Positions 9,358 to 18,520 of a stretch of 64,000 bases of DNA are shown here, one piece after another; the first letter of the stretch is position 1; every line of letters begins with the position of its first letter. The translations under genes and the position numbers were made by a program. The stretch lies in assembly GCA_963725315.1 (NCBI GenBank), contig CAVRYA010000001.1, positions 1-64,000 of the forward strand, in the 5' to 3' direction. The stretch is from JBBRHQ01 sp963725315. GTDB lineage: Bacteria > Actinomycetota > Thermoleophilia > Solirubrobacterales > 70-9. The notes under the pieces are model-generated. The model was given only the letters and a program-made list of their open reading frames with translations, did not search any database and had not been told where the DNA came from.

Positions 9358-9918
9358 ATGGGCGACGTGGCTGTCGGCGGGCTGATGGTGGCGGGGTTGG
9401 TCCTCGTGGGCTTCGGGATGCTCGTCTGGTCGGCATGGCGCCGCGTGCGGCGGCGCAACGAGGTCAGCCCGGCCAGCCCGACCCGCCCGCCGCTGCGCTG
9501 GCTCGGTTCGCCGGAGCGGGCCGCCCGCCTCCACCGCCGGCTCCGCGACGCGGTCATCGTGCTCCGCCAGGCCGTGCCCGTGCGCCGCGGTCGACGGGGT
9601 AAGGACCAGTCGCCGCTCGACGCGCTGGCGGCGGAGATCGAGCGCCACGCCGTCGCCCTCGACTGCGATCTCCGGGTGGTGCCCCACCTGCGAGGGCCGG
9701 CGCGCACCACCGAGTGGGCGACGCTCACGGGCCACATCGAGCAGCTGGAGCGCAGCGCCCACCGGCTGGCCGCGCAGGCTCGAGCCGGGTCGCCCAACGC
9801 ACTGGAATCGATGGACGCCGCACTCCGTCGGATCAGCGACTACCTGGATGCGCGCGACGAGGCGTGGGCCGACCTGGCCCGCATCGAGCGCGACGCCGGT
9901 CTGAGCGCGACGGCCTGA
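9358..9918 (+). CDS. Membrane-anchored coiled-coil protein, unknown
   Basis: A 186-residue protein I do not recognise. One N-terminal membrane segment (residues ~5-25, GGLMVAGLVLVGFGMLVW) is followed by an Arg-rich stretch, so the body should face the cytoplasm. The rest is mostly helical (LDALAAEIERHAVALDCDLR, LTGHIEQLERSAHRLAAQAR, MDAALRRISDYLDARDEAWA). Intact frame, ATG 9358. It lies 20 bp before an MBL gene on the same strand and may be co-transcribed. Confidence 0.6.
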   Translation: MGDVAVGGLMVAGLVLVGFGMLVWSAWRRVRRRNEVSPASPTRPPLRWLGSPERAARLHRRLRDAVIVLRQAVPVRRGRRGKDQSPLDALAAEIERHAVALDCDLRVVPHLRGPARTTEWATLTGHIEQLERSAHRLAAQARAGSPNALESMDAALRRISDYLDARDEAWADLARIERDAGLSATA

Positions 9919-9937
9919 TGGCTCGCCCGCTGAGCTG

Positions 9938-10801
9938 GTGACGGCGGGCTGGCAGGAGGTCGGCGACGGCTGCTTCCGGCGGCGCTACCGGGCCTTCGAT
10001 CTGAACATCGGCGTGGTGCGGGGCCGCGACGGGCTGCTCGTGCTCGACACCCGGGCCGACCTGCGCCAGGCCGAGGAGCTCCTCGACGACCTGGCTGCGT
10101 TCGGCCAGCCCGTGCGCTGGGTCGTCAACAGCCACTGGCACTTCGACCACCTCTTCGGCAACCAGCGCTTCGGGGAGGCGGCGAGCGGATCCGGCCGGAC
10201 CACCGACGCGGAGGTCGCGGCCGACCTCGAGCTGTGGGGCCACGAGGCGCTCCCCCCGATGCTGGCGCGGTCGGAGGCCGACGGCTTCCGGGCCGATCTC
10301 CGCGCCGCGTACGGGGACGAGGCCGGCGACGAGTACGACCGGGTCGTCCTCACCCCGCCGGACCACCTGGTCGCCGAGCACCACGTCCTCGACCTCGGCG
10401 ACCGGGGCGTCGATCTGGCCCACCTCGGGCGTGGTCACACCGACAACGACCTGGTGGTCTCGGTGCCTGGCGCGGGCGTCGTCTACGCCGGGGACCTGCT
10501 GGAGGAGTCCGCCCCTCCGGCCTACGGCGACGACTGCTTCCCGCTCGACTGGCCTGCCACCGCCGACGCGCTCGTCGCCCGCGCCCCGACGACCTTCGTG
10601 CCCGGCCACGGGGACGTGATGGGTCTGGCCGTGGCGGCCGAGCAGGCGAACGCGATCGCCGCCGTGGCCGACGTGATCCGTGCCCTCCACGAGGCGGGCG
10701 TCCCGCTGGCCGACGCGCTGGCCGAGGGCAGAGATCGGTGGCCGTTCCCGCCGGCCGCGCTGCGGGAGGCCGTGGCCCGGGCCTACGCCACTCTCGGCTG
10801 A
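9938..10801 (+). CDS. MBL-fold metallo-hydrolase
   Basis: Intact 287-residue metallo-beta-lactamase-fold enzyme. The zinc site is clear: VNSHWHFDHLFGNQRF (HxHxDH), GRGHTDNDLVV (third His), VYAGDLLEESAPP (bridging Asp) and VPGHGDV (last His). Related to the quinoprotein-relay and glyoxalase-II-like branches; substrate unknown. GTG start at 9938. Preceded closely by the membrane coiled-coil gene and followed by the SGNH hydrolase. Confidence 0.85.
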   Translation: MTAGWQEVGDGCFRRRYRAFDLNIGVVRGRDGLLVLDTRADLRQAEELLDDLAAFGQPVRWVVNSHWHFDHLFGNQRFGEAASGSGRTTDAEVAADLELWGHEALPPMLARSEADGFRADLRAAYGDEAGDEYDRVVLTPPDHLVAEHHVLDLGDRGVDLAHLGRGHTDNDLVVSVPGAGVVYAGDLLEESAPPAYGDDCFPLDWPATADALVARAPTTFVPGHGDVMGLAVAAEQANAIAAVADVIRALHEAGVPLADALAEGRDRWPFPPAALREAVARAYATLG

Positions 10802-10884
10802 CGGCCCGCACCCGACGCCGCCTGTCGTATCTGGAGCGGTGGCCGGCGCCTCTCTTCCTCGGACACCCGACGAGGGAGGTCGCC

Positions 10885-12469
10885 ATGGACACGCTGACCG
10901 CCTCGGCCCCGAGCCGCCACCAACCCGAACCGCCGGCCATCCGGCCGCCCACGCCGGCCGACGGGCGCGTCGATCGTCGCGACCTCGGCGGCGCCACGCC
11001 GTGGCTCTTCTACGGCGGGCTGGTCGTGGCCGCCGTGCTCGTGCTGCTGACCGCCGGTGGCCTGGACGTCGCCGGCAACATCCTCGGCATCCTCGGTGCG
11101 GGCCTGCTCCACGGCGCGGTCGCCGCGCTGGTGGTCGGCCTCTACCTCGAGCGCGTGCACGCCGACTGGACCTTCCTGAAGGGCGGCCAGCACGTCCTCA
11201 TGATCCTCGCGCTGCTCGTCGTCGCTCCGGTCACGTTCGTGGTCGACCGCTTCGTGCTCCACCTCGGTCTCGCCATCGTGCCGGCCGTCGCCTACGTCGT
11301 GGTCGCCGTGGCCAGCGCTGTGGGTGCCGGGGTGATGGCGTTCCTCGTCGTCTGCCCGTCCCACCTCGGCCGTCGGCAGCGGGCGGTGTTCCTGCCCTTC
11401 GTCGGCCTCTTCGGCATGACCGCCGGGGTCCTGGCCATGGCCCTCGTCGTGGCCGGGCTGGCCGTCTGGCGGATGCACCGCCTGCCGGATGTGCACCTCT
11501 CCGTGCCGACCGTGAGCGGCATCGAGGGCGACTACGTCGCGCTCGGCGACTCCTACTCGGCAGGCGAGGGCCTCCGGCCGTTCTCGTGGTACACGGGCGA
11601 CGCCGGCACCTCGAGGGACGACGGCTGCCACCGCTCGTCCCGCGCCTACTCGCAGCTCCTCGTGTTCGCCGGTGGCCAGACCGCGACCCGGTTCGCAGCC
11701 TGCTCGGGCGCGGTCACCCGGGACCTCGAGCACGGGCTGACGATCCATCAGGATGACGGCACGGCCGTGCGGATCCCGCCCCAGATCGACGGCAAGGTCC
11801 ACCCGAACGTCGGCCTCGTCACCCTCACCATCGGCGGCAACGACGTCGTCTTCTCCTCGGTCGTCCGCCACTGCTTCTTCCACCAGCGCTGCGTGGCCGC
11901 GACGTTCACGCCGCCCACCGACGCCCGGGTCGCGCTGCCGCCCAAGGCCCCGCTGGCCGCGTGGGGCGACCGCGGCCATCAGCCTGCTGCGCGACCGGGT
12001 CGACGTCATCTACCGCGACCTGCGGACCGGCTACCCCAACGCCCGCATCGTCGTGATCGGCTACCCGTACCTGTTCCCGTCCGGACGCGCCTCCCCCTGG
12101 CCCGACGACTGCTACAGCCTGCTCCGCCGCTTCAGCGAGGGCGAGCGGGCCCAGCTACGGGCGCTGACGGACGACCTCAACGCCACGCTCCACGAGGCCG
12201 CGGTCACCGCCGGGATCGAGTTCGTCTCGCCGGCGGCGATCTGGGACGGGCACGAGCCGTGCGGCTCGAAGGGCCAGTACACCAACTCCTTCAAGGCCAT
12301 CTTCAGCTTCAGGAACCCGGTGGACGGCGGGTCGTTCCATCCCAACGCACACGGCCAGGAGGCGCTCGCCCGGCTGGTGGCCTGCTACCTGAACGCCTAC
12401 CCGCAACGGCCGGCCGTGGGCGTGCCCGGCTCGATCGAGCAGCCCCTGCTCTGCCCGCCGGCGAGCTGA
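10885..12469 (+). CDS. Membrane-anchored SGNH/GDSL esterase (one frameshift)
   Basis: A fusion of a membrane domain with an extracellular SGNH hydrolase. Residues ~35-200 hold about five membrane helices (WLFYGGLVVAAVLVLLTAGG, VLMILALLVVAPVTFVVDRF, FLPFVGLFGMTAGVLAMAL). The hydrolase begins YVALGDSYSAGEGL (block I, nucleophile Ser), then TLTIGGNDVVFS (block III, Asn) and GSFHPNAHGQEALARLV (block V, Asp-x-x-His region read as FHPN). A single frameshift near 11965 splits it. ATG 10885 has a strong GGGAGGT site 4 bases upstream. Likely a cell-surface lipase or esterase. Confidence 0.85.
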
Positions 12470-12493
12470 GCCGGCGCCCCGAGAGACCGCTGT

Positions 12494-13222
12494 TCAGTCC
12501 GAGGCGCCGGTCAGTCGGAGGTGACGGAGGCGCCAGGAGGCGAGGGCGAGGCTCACGAGTGTGATGATGGCGAGGCGGACCACACCGGCCCAACCGTCGG
12601 GCACGCCCTTGCGCTCGAGATCCTCGGCGCCGGGCGCCAGACCGGCGAACACCGCCCGCCCCTCCCACATGGGCGACAGCTGCGCGATGCCCGACAGGGC
12701 GGCGCCGAGCAGCCGCTCGATCAGGAACACGATGGCCAGTGACCACACCGCGGCCCGCCGCGCCACGCAGCCGACGAGCACGAACAGGCCGAGGTAGGCC
12801 GCGGACGCCGCGGCCGTGGCCACGACCACCGCCCACGCCGACTGCGGGCTACCGGCCACCACGGCCGACAGCGCGACCGCGGGCACCAGGGTCACCAGGG
12901 CGACCAGCCAGCCGCCGAGCCAGCGCCCGCCCACGATCGTGCGCACCGGTGCCGGGGACAGCCACGTGAAGTGGAACGTGCCGGCCCGGATCTCCGCCCC
13001 CAGGACGGCGTCGCCGATGACCAGGCAGGCGATGGGGACGAGGAGGGCGAAGAGGCCGTACGCGGCGATCTGGGCGAAGGCGCGCTCCGGTGTGTCCTCG
13101 GAGACCCGGGCCAGCAGGCCGAAGAGCACCGCCCCCACGCAGGGCAGCGCCAGGAGCCACCACCGCCGCAGGGGCAGGCAGGCCCGCAAGGTGTAGCCGA
13201 GGACGGCCGTTGCCGCCGTCAC
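12494..13222 (-). CDS. ABC-2 type permease
   Basis: Intact 242-residue membrane protein with six predicted helices, among them WWLLALPCVGAVLFGLLARV, AAYGLFALLVPIACLVIGDA, LGGWLVALVTLVPAVALSAV and GLFVLVGCVARRAAVWSLAI. The EIRAGTFHFTWLSPAPVRTI loop after helix 2 is typical of ABC-2 permeases. Last gene of the four-gene ABC operon; its start overlaps the upstream ATPase stop by 4 bases, so the pair is translated together. Confidence 0.85.
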   Translation of the reverse strand: MTAATAVLGYTLRACLPLRRWWLLALPCVGAVLFGLLARVSEDTPERAFAQIAAYGLFALLVPIACLVIGDAVLGAEIRAGTFHFTWLSPAPVRTIVGGRWLGGWLVALVTLVPAVALSAVVAGSPQSAWAVVVATAAASAAYLGLFVLVGCVARRAAVWSLAIVFLIERLLGAALSGIAQLSPMWEGRAVFAGLAPGAEDLERKGVPDGWAGVVRLAIITLVSLALASWRLRHLRLTGASD

Positions 13223-14172
13223 CGCACCAGCTCCCGGAACATGCTCTCGAGCGAGTCGTCGAGCGGACGGACCTCCTCCAGCCGGGCCTCGACCGAGCGG
13301 GCCAGGCGCGGGAGGGCGACGGCCACATCACGGGCCCGAGTCGACGAGACGACCAGGTTGTCGCCGTCGATGCTGACGCTGCTGACCGCGTCGAGCTCCA
13401 GGAGCGCCGCGGCGAGGGGTCGGGTGGCGGCCGTGCGGACGAGGACGCGGCGGGGCCGGTCGGCCATGGCGTCGCGGATGGCGTGGTGGTCCCCCGCGGC
13501 CGCCAGCCGGCCGCGCAGCAGGACGATCTGGCGCTGGGCCAGCCGCTCCACCTCGTGGAGCACGTGCGAGCTGACGATGACGGTCCGGCCCTCGCTGCCC
13601 AGTCGCCGGAAGAGGGCGATGAGGTGGGCGCGCTGCACCGGGTCGGCACCGTTCAGTGGCTCGTCGAGGACGAGGATGCCGGGCTCCGTGACGAGGGCGG
13701 CGGCGACCTTCGTCCGCTGGCGCATGCCCTTGCTGAAGCCGCGGACGCGACGGTCCGCCACGTCCAGCAGGCCGACGGTCTCCAGTGCACCGTCGACGGC
13801 GGCCGGGTCGTCCATGCCGTGGAGGCGGGCGACGTAGCGGACCAGCTGCCGCGCGGTCAGCACCCCGGGCACCGCCTCGTCCTCGGGCACGAGCGCCAGG
13901 GCACGGTGCACCTCGCGGTCCGTCCGGGGGTTGCGCCCCCCGACCCGCACGGTGCCGGTGTTGGGGCCGAGGAGGCCGGTGATGGCCCGCATCAACGTCG
14001 TCTTGCCCGCACCGTTGGGACCGAGGAGGCCGGTGACGCCAGGCCCGAACGAGCAGCTCAGCTCGGACAGGGCGACCTTGGGGCCGAACCAGACCGAGAG
14101 GTCGGCGACCTCGACCGTGGGGTCGGCGACGAAGGCGGGATCGTCCGAGGGCGCGAGGGCGGTGTCGCTCAC
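13219..14172 (-). CDS. ABC transporter ATP-binding protein
   Basis: Intact ATPase of the ABC-2 exporter type. Walker A GPNGAGKTTL, Q-loop region ALALVPEDEAVPGVLTARQL, signature GFSKGMRQRTKVAAAL, Walker B GILVLDEPLNGADP and H-loop VIVSSHVLHEVERL. A C-terminal domain of ~90 residues (LLELDAVSSVSIDGDNLVVS) is as in CcmA/DrrA-like exporters. GTG start at 14172 overlaps the preceding permease stop (GTGA). Pairs with the permease at 12494. Confidence 0.92.
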   Translation of the reverse strand: MSDTALAPSDDPAFVADPTVEVADLSVWFGPKVALSELSCSFGPGVTGLLGPNGAGKTTLMRAITGLLGPNTGTVRVGGRNPRTDREVHRALALVPEDEAVPGVLTARQLVRYVARLHGMDDPAAVDGALETVGLLDVADRRVRGFSKGMRQRTKVAAALVTEPGILVLDEPLNGADPVQRAHLIALFRRLGSEGRTVIVSSHVLHEVERLAQRQIVLLRGRLAAAGDHHAIRDAMADRPRRVLVRTAATRPLAAALLELDAVSSVSIDGDNLVVSSTRARDVAVALPRLARSVEARLEEVRPLDDSLESMFRELVR

Positions 14173-15067
14173 GCGTCGGGCTCCCGGTAGCGCAGGAAGA
14201 GGAGGCCCATCGCCGCCAGCACGACGACGAGGTAGATCACCGTGGCCAGCAGGCCGCCCCCGGTGACGCCACCGAGATCGCTGGCGCCCTCGATGTGCCC
14301 GGTGAAGACGATGTCGCGGAGGTAGAGGGGAAGAGCAAGGAGGTTGATGAGCGCGATGGGCCCCTGGCGGTCGGCGTCGCTGCTCAGGACCGCGCCCGCG
14401 AGCACGGAGGGGACGAGGGCGAGGGCGAGAAGCGCGACCCCGCCGACGATGCGGCGGCTGGTCAGGGAGGCCACGGCGACCCCGATCGCCGCGTAGTAGA
14501 CGGCGAGGAGGACGACGGCCACCGGGACCTTCCAGAGCACGTCCGCGTTGTCCCGCAGGTAGTCGAGGGCGGCGTCGCTGACCAGCATCTGGCCGACGAA
14601 CAGCACGACCTGGGGCAGGAAGCTGAAGCCGAACAGGATGGTGGCGATGGCGCCCACCTTGGCCAGCACGTAGTCGCGGCCCACGAGCGGTCGGGCGAAG
14701 ATCAGGGGCAGCACCCGGTGGCGACGGTCCGGGCAGACGACGTCCGGCGCGGTGACCGCGACGAACAGCAGGAGCACGCTCGAGACCCCGACGTACTCCT
14801 GGTAGGTGATGAACTTGAAGCCCTCGGCCGGCGTGTTGCGAGTCACGTAGCCGACCCCGACGTTGACGATGGCCGGCACGGTGACGATGGCCAGCAGGCT
14901 CCAGGGCAGCACCTTCTGGCGCCACGAGCGCCGGATGCCGAGGGCCCGTCGGATCGAGGCCGCGGTAGAGCGCGAACGTCGCCGCCTTGCTCGCCGCCGA
15001 GCGAGCCCTCGTACGGCCGGTACCCGCGGTCGTAGACCGCACCCAGCGACCGCGACGGGGTGCTCAT
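14169..15067 (-). CDS. ABC-2 permease (one frameshift near N-terminus)
   Basis: Starts MSTPSRSLGAVYDRGYRPYEG; the frame then shifts near 14995 and continues as ASIRRALGIRRSWRQKVLPW, with about six membrane helices (LLAIVTVPAIVNVGVGYVTR, VLLLFVAVTAPDVVC, ATILFGFSFLPQVVLFVGQM, VAVVLLAVYYAAIGVAVASL) to YREPDA. DYVLAKVGA preceded by IFARPLVGR is the usual coupling loop. Its ATG overlaps the stop of the first ATPase (ATGA) and its stop overlaps the second ATPase start. Confidence 0.85.
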
Positions 15068-15998
15068 ATCTCACCGGCCGTGCGCAGGAAGACCTCGTCG
15101 AGGGAGGCGTGGCGGGTCGACAGGGCGTGCAGGGGCAGGCCGAGCTCGCGCGACGACGTCGCGGACGGTGTCGAGCACCTCGTCGCCCGAGCGGCCGTTG
15201 CCGCTGATCTCGAGGCTGGCGTCGTCGAGGACCGTGGCCACCAACCCGTGGCGGGCCAGCGCCGTCGACGAGCCCGTCGCTCGAGCGGCCGACGTCGACC
15301 CGCACCGTCCCCGCCCGCTCCAGCAGCTGCGTGGTCGGGCCGGCCAGCACCAGGCGGCCGGCGTCGATCATGACGACGTGGTCGCACACCGCCTGGACGT
15401 CGTCGAGCAGGTGGGTGGCCAGGACGACCGAGATGCCGAACGTGGACAGCCGGGCCACGAGGGCGAGCATCTCCTCGCGCCCGATGGGGTCGAGTCCCGC
15501 GGTGGGCTCGTCGAGCAGGACGAGCTCGGGATCGGCCACGAGCGCCTGAGCCAGCTTCGTGCGCTGCCGCATGCCGGTCGAGAACCCTTCGACCGGGCGG
15601 AAGCGGGCCTCGTCCAGACCGACCAGGTCGAGCACGTCGGAGGCGCGCTGGCGGGCGGCGCGCATCGGCAGACCGCTCAGCTCGCCGAAGCTGGAGACCA
15701 GGTCGGCGGCGGTCTGGTCTGGTGCGAGGCAGTCGTGCTCGGGCATGAAGCCGAGGCGGCTGCGCACGCCTATCGGGTCGTCGGCGACCGGTTGGCCGCA
15801 CACCTCGACCCGGCCGTCGGTCGGGCGGATCAGCCCGAGGAGAAGGCGGAACAGCGTCGTCTTGCCGGCGCCGTTGGCCCCGACCAGGCCGACCGAGCCA
15901 CGGGGCACGGTGACGGTCAGCTCCTGGAGCGCGACCGCGCCACCAGGGAAGACCTTGGTCAGCGCGTCGGTCCGGAAGGCGGGAGAGCTGGCATCCAT
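15064..15998 (-). CDS. ABC transporter ATP-binding protein (frameshift near C-terminus)
   Basis: First gene of the double-ABC operon. MDASSPAFRTDALTKVFPGG leads to Walker A GANGAGKTTLF, the Q-loop in LGFMPEHDCLAPDQTAADLV, signature GFSTGMRQRTKLAQAL, Walker B ELVLLDEPTAGLDPIG, and H-loop VVLATHLLDDV. The frame breaks at ~15280 and resumes near 15160 as LPLHALSTRHASLDEVFLR, the standard C-terminal end of this family. Two ATPases alternating with two permeases suggest one heteromeric exporter; the substrate is not visible. Confidence 0.9.
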
Positions 15999-16097
15999 CC
16001 GCCGCCAGTGTGGCTCGCGGGCTGTCGCCCCACCAGGCACGGCCCGGCGGGGTCGCCGGCCGACGGCCCCCGGCGGCGGGCGCGCGATGCTGCCGGG

Positions 16098-16514
16098 ATG
16101 GAGCAACGACTGTCGCTGGTCACGCTGGGCGTGACCGACATCGACCGCGCCCGCCGTTTCTACGAGGCGCTCGGCTGGTCTGGCGAGTCGCCCGACGGCG
16201 AGGTCTACTTCTTCCAGGCCGGCGGGATGATCGTCGCGCTGTGGAGCCGTTCGCAGCTGGCGGCCGACAGCGTCGTCACCGATGGCGGCGGGTGGGGCGG
16301 CGTGACGCTGGCTCACAACGTGGCGTCGCCCGAGGCGGTCGACGTCGTGCTGGCCGAGGCCGAGGCGGCCGGCGGCACGATCGGTCGGGCCGGGGCGGCG
16401 ACCCCGTGGGGTGGCTACTCGGGCGTCTTCCTCGACCCCGACGGGCACCCCTGGGAGGTGGCCCACAACCCGTTCTGGGTGCTGGCCGAGGACGGGTCCA
16501 TCCGCCTCCACTGA
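16098..16514 (+). CDS. VOC-family (glyoxalase-like) protein
   Basis: Intact 138-residue vicinal-oxygen-chelate protein: LVTLGVTDIDRARRFYEALG at the start of the first beta-alpha-beta-beta-beta unit, FFQAGGMIVALWSRSQLA, AEAEAAGGTIGRAGA and the second unit ending GVFLDPDGHPWEVAHNPFW with the acidic ligand in the WEV strand. Possible dioxygenase, isomerase or resistance function; unknown. Its stop runs into the tail-to-tail LysR gene. Confidence 0.85.
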   Translation: MEQRLSLVTLGVTDIDRARRFYEALGWSGESPDGEVYFFQAGGMIVALWSRSQLAADSVVTDGGGWGGVTLAHNVASPEAVDVVLAEAEAAGGTIGRAGAATPWGGYSGVFLDPDGHPWEVAHNPFWVLAEDGSIRLH

Positions 16515-17399
16515 GCCCGCCGCGCCGCTCGAGCGCGACCGGGCCAGCTCGATGAAGGCTCGGGCGGCCGGTGAGAGCGGCGCGTCCCGATGGATCAGCC
16601 CGAGCTGCCGGTGCAGCGCGGGCCGGAGCGAGGCGACGACCGCGCCCTGCTCGCGCGGCCACGGCCGCCATGGGCCGGGGCACCACCGCGACGCCGGCGC
16701 CGGCCAGCACGAGGGGCACGATGGCCTCCCGCTGGTCGGTCTCGACCGCGATGGTGGCGGTGGCGCCCACGGTGGCCAGCGCGGCGTCGAGCGCGTCCCG
16801 GGTGGACGTGCCCGGGCGCTGGGTGACGATGGGGCGCCCGGCCAGCGCCGTGAGGTCGAGGCGCCGCCCGCGGGGCCTGCGTCGGCGGGAGGATGGCCAC
16901 GAGCTCCTGGCGGCCGAGGGGCATCGTCGTGATGCGGGCCGCCGTCACCGGCAGCTCGGTGATGCCGAGCTCGCTGTCGCCGGACCGGACCAGCTCGACC
17001 AGCTCGTCGGTGCCCTCGGGATGGGCGAGGCGGATGGTGACACCCGGGTGCTGGACCCGGAACGCGCCCACCAGCGGGCGTCACCGGGTCGACGGCGAGG
17101 GTCGGGAGGGCGACGAGGTCGAGGTGGCCGGCGACCACCCCGCCGACCGCGTCCACGTCGGCCCGCAGCGTGTCGAGGGCCCGCAGCGCCTCCCTCGCGG
17201 GCGGCACGAACGCCTCGCCGGCGGCGGTCAGGGCGGTGCGCCGACCGATGCGGGCGAACAGGTCGACGCCGAGCTCGCGCTCGAGGGTGCGGATCGCGTG
17301 GGAGAGGGAGGGCTGGGCGACGAAGCAGGCTTCGGCCGCGGCGGTGAACGTGCCGTGGTCGACGACGGCGAGGGCGTAGCGCAGCTGGTGCAGCTCCAT
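16515..17399 (-). CDS. LysR-family regulator (frameshifted)
   Basis: N-terminal winged helix is intact: MELHQLRYALAVVDHGTFTA, ACFVAQPSLSHAIRTLEREL, VDLFARIGRRTALTAAGEAF. The effector domain follows in other frames: FRVQHPGVTIRLAHPEGTDE, SELGITELPV, IAVETDQREAIVPLVLAGAG and AVVPRPMAAVA, then LHRQLGLIHRDAPLSPAARA. At least three frameshifts; the C-terminal limit is estimated from the usual ~300 residues. Divergent from the TauE/SafE exporter with a T-N11-A palindrome over its start, so it probably controls that exporter and itself. Confidence 0.85.
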
Positions 17400-17414
17400 A
17401 GAGAGAGTCTATGG
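17396..17414. promoter_or_regulatory. LysR operator (T-N11-A palindrome)
   Basis: CCATAGA-GAGAG-TCTATGG is a perfect 7-base-arm inverted repeat containing TAG...CTA with T-N11-A spacing, the classic LysR box. It overlaps the LysR start codon and lies ~50 bp before the divergent exporter gene. Confidence 0.7.
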
Positions 17415-17461
17415 AATAGGAAGAAACTCGGTCTTGGACGCATCGCTCGTCCTGTGGTCCC

Positions 17462-18217
17462 GTGGACCTCGTGCCCTGGGTCGCCATCGTCCTCATCGGA
17501 GCCGTCGTCGGCTTCCTCGGTGGGATGTTCGGCAAGGGCGGCTCCGCCATCGCCACGCCGCTGCTGGCGGCGGTCGGCGTGCCGGCCATCGTCGCCGTCG
17601 CCTCGCCCCTGCCCGCGACCGTCCCCGGCACCCTCGTCGCCTACCGCCGCTACCGTCGGCTCGGCCTGCGGACCCCTCCGTGATCCGCTCGAGCATCGCC
17701 GTTGGCGTCCCGGCGACGCTCGTCGGCGCGCTGGCCACCCACTGGATCGACGGCGGGACGCTGCTCGTCGTGACCGACGTCGTGGTCGCCCTCATCGGCC
17801 TGCGCATCCTCGTCCGCGGCACCACGCCCGAGGTCGGCGGCGCTCGACGACGATCCCGAGCACCGCGGCTACGGCTCGTCGCCGTCGCCGCCGCCGTCGG
17901 ACTGCTCGCCGGCCTCCTGGCCAACGCCGGCGGGTTCCTCCTGGTGCCGCTCTACCTGGCCGCGCTCAAGCTGCCGATCAAGACCGGCGCTGGCCTGCTC
18001 GCTGGCCGTGGCCTCGGTGCTGGCCATCCCCGGCACCATCGTGCACGCCGCGCTCGGCCACATCGACTGGCCGGTGGCCGTCGTCTTCGGGGCGGCGTCG
18101 ATCCCGCTCTCCGGCCTCGGGGCGGCGACCGCCGTCCGCATCAGCTCCGCTCGCCTGGAGCGCATCTACGGTGCCAGCCTCCTCGTCCTCGGCGCGACGT
18201 TCCTCCTGATCCGGTAG
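17462..18217 (+). CDS. TauE/SafE-family anion exporter (two frameshifts)
   Basis: Membrane exporter of the sulfite exporter TauE/SafE family. VPWVAIVLIGAVVGFLGGMF-GKGG at the start is the signature first repeat (GxxxGFxGGxxGxGG); the second repeat is VAVAAAVGLLAGLLANAGGF. Other helices: VIRSSIAVGVPATLVGALAT, DVVVALIGLRILV, and the C-terminal LERIYGASLLVLGATFLLIR. Frameshifts fall near 17680 and 18000. Divergent from the LysR gene; substrate probably an organosulfonate-derived or other small anion. Confidence 0.85.
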
Positions 18218-18262
18218 CCCGACGGGCCCGGCGCCTCTGGGGGGCGTCGGTAGCCTGGGAGC

Positions 18263-18520
18263 GTGGAAGAACCCGTCATCGTCTGGCTCACCGAGCGGGA
18301 CCTGGAGAACCTGGCCATCATCGAGGCGACGGGCATGTCCGCGAGCAGGCCTTCCGCACAGCGCTCGCCGGCCTGCCGCGCGACTGCACCGCGGTCGCGC
18401 TGGCGCTCCACGTCCCGCGTCACCGTCCTGAACCCGTCCGGGCGGTTGGACCGCCCGGGGCCGAGGACGTCGTCGTCGCGCCCGCGCCCCGGCCGTCGAC
18501 CGGGTCGTCGACCGCTCAGA
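18263..18520 (+). CDS. Unknown short protein (frameshifted)
   Basis: A possible small coding region. VEEPVIVWLTERDLENLAII is plausible protein; after a one-base shift near 18335 it continues EQAFRTALAGLPRDCTAVAL. It matches no family I know. It runs tail-to-tail into the DUF2252 gene. Low certainty about both end and function. Confidence 0.35.

Noticed and set aside
7591..9762. A very long minus-strand open frame (over 700 codons) across glmU, Clp-N and neighbouring genes
   Set aside because: Arg/Pro/Gly-rich shadow of high-GC coding DNA; the glmU and Clp-N frames have clear family motifs.
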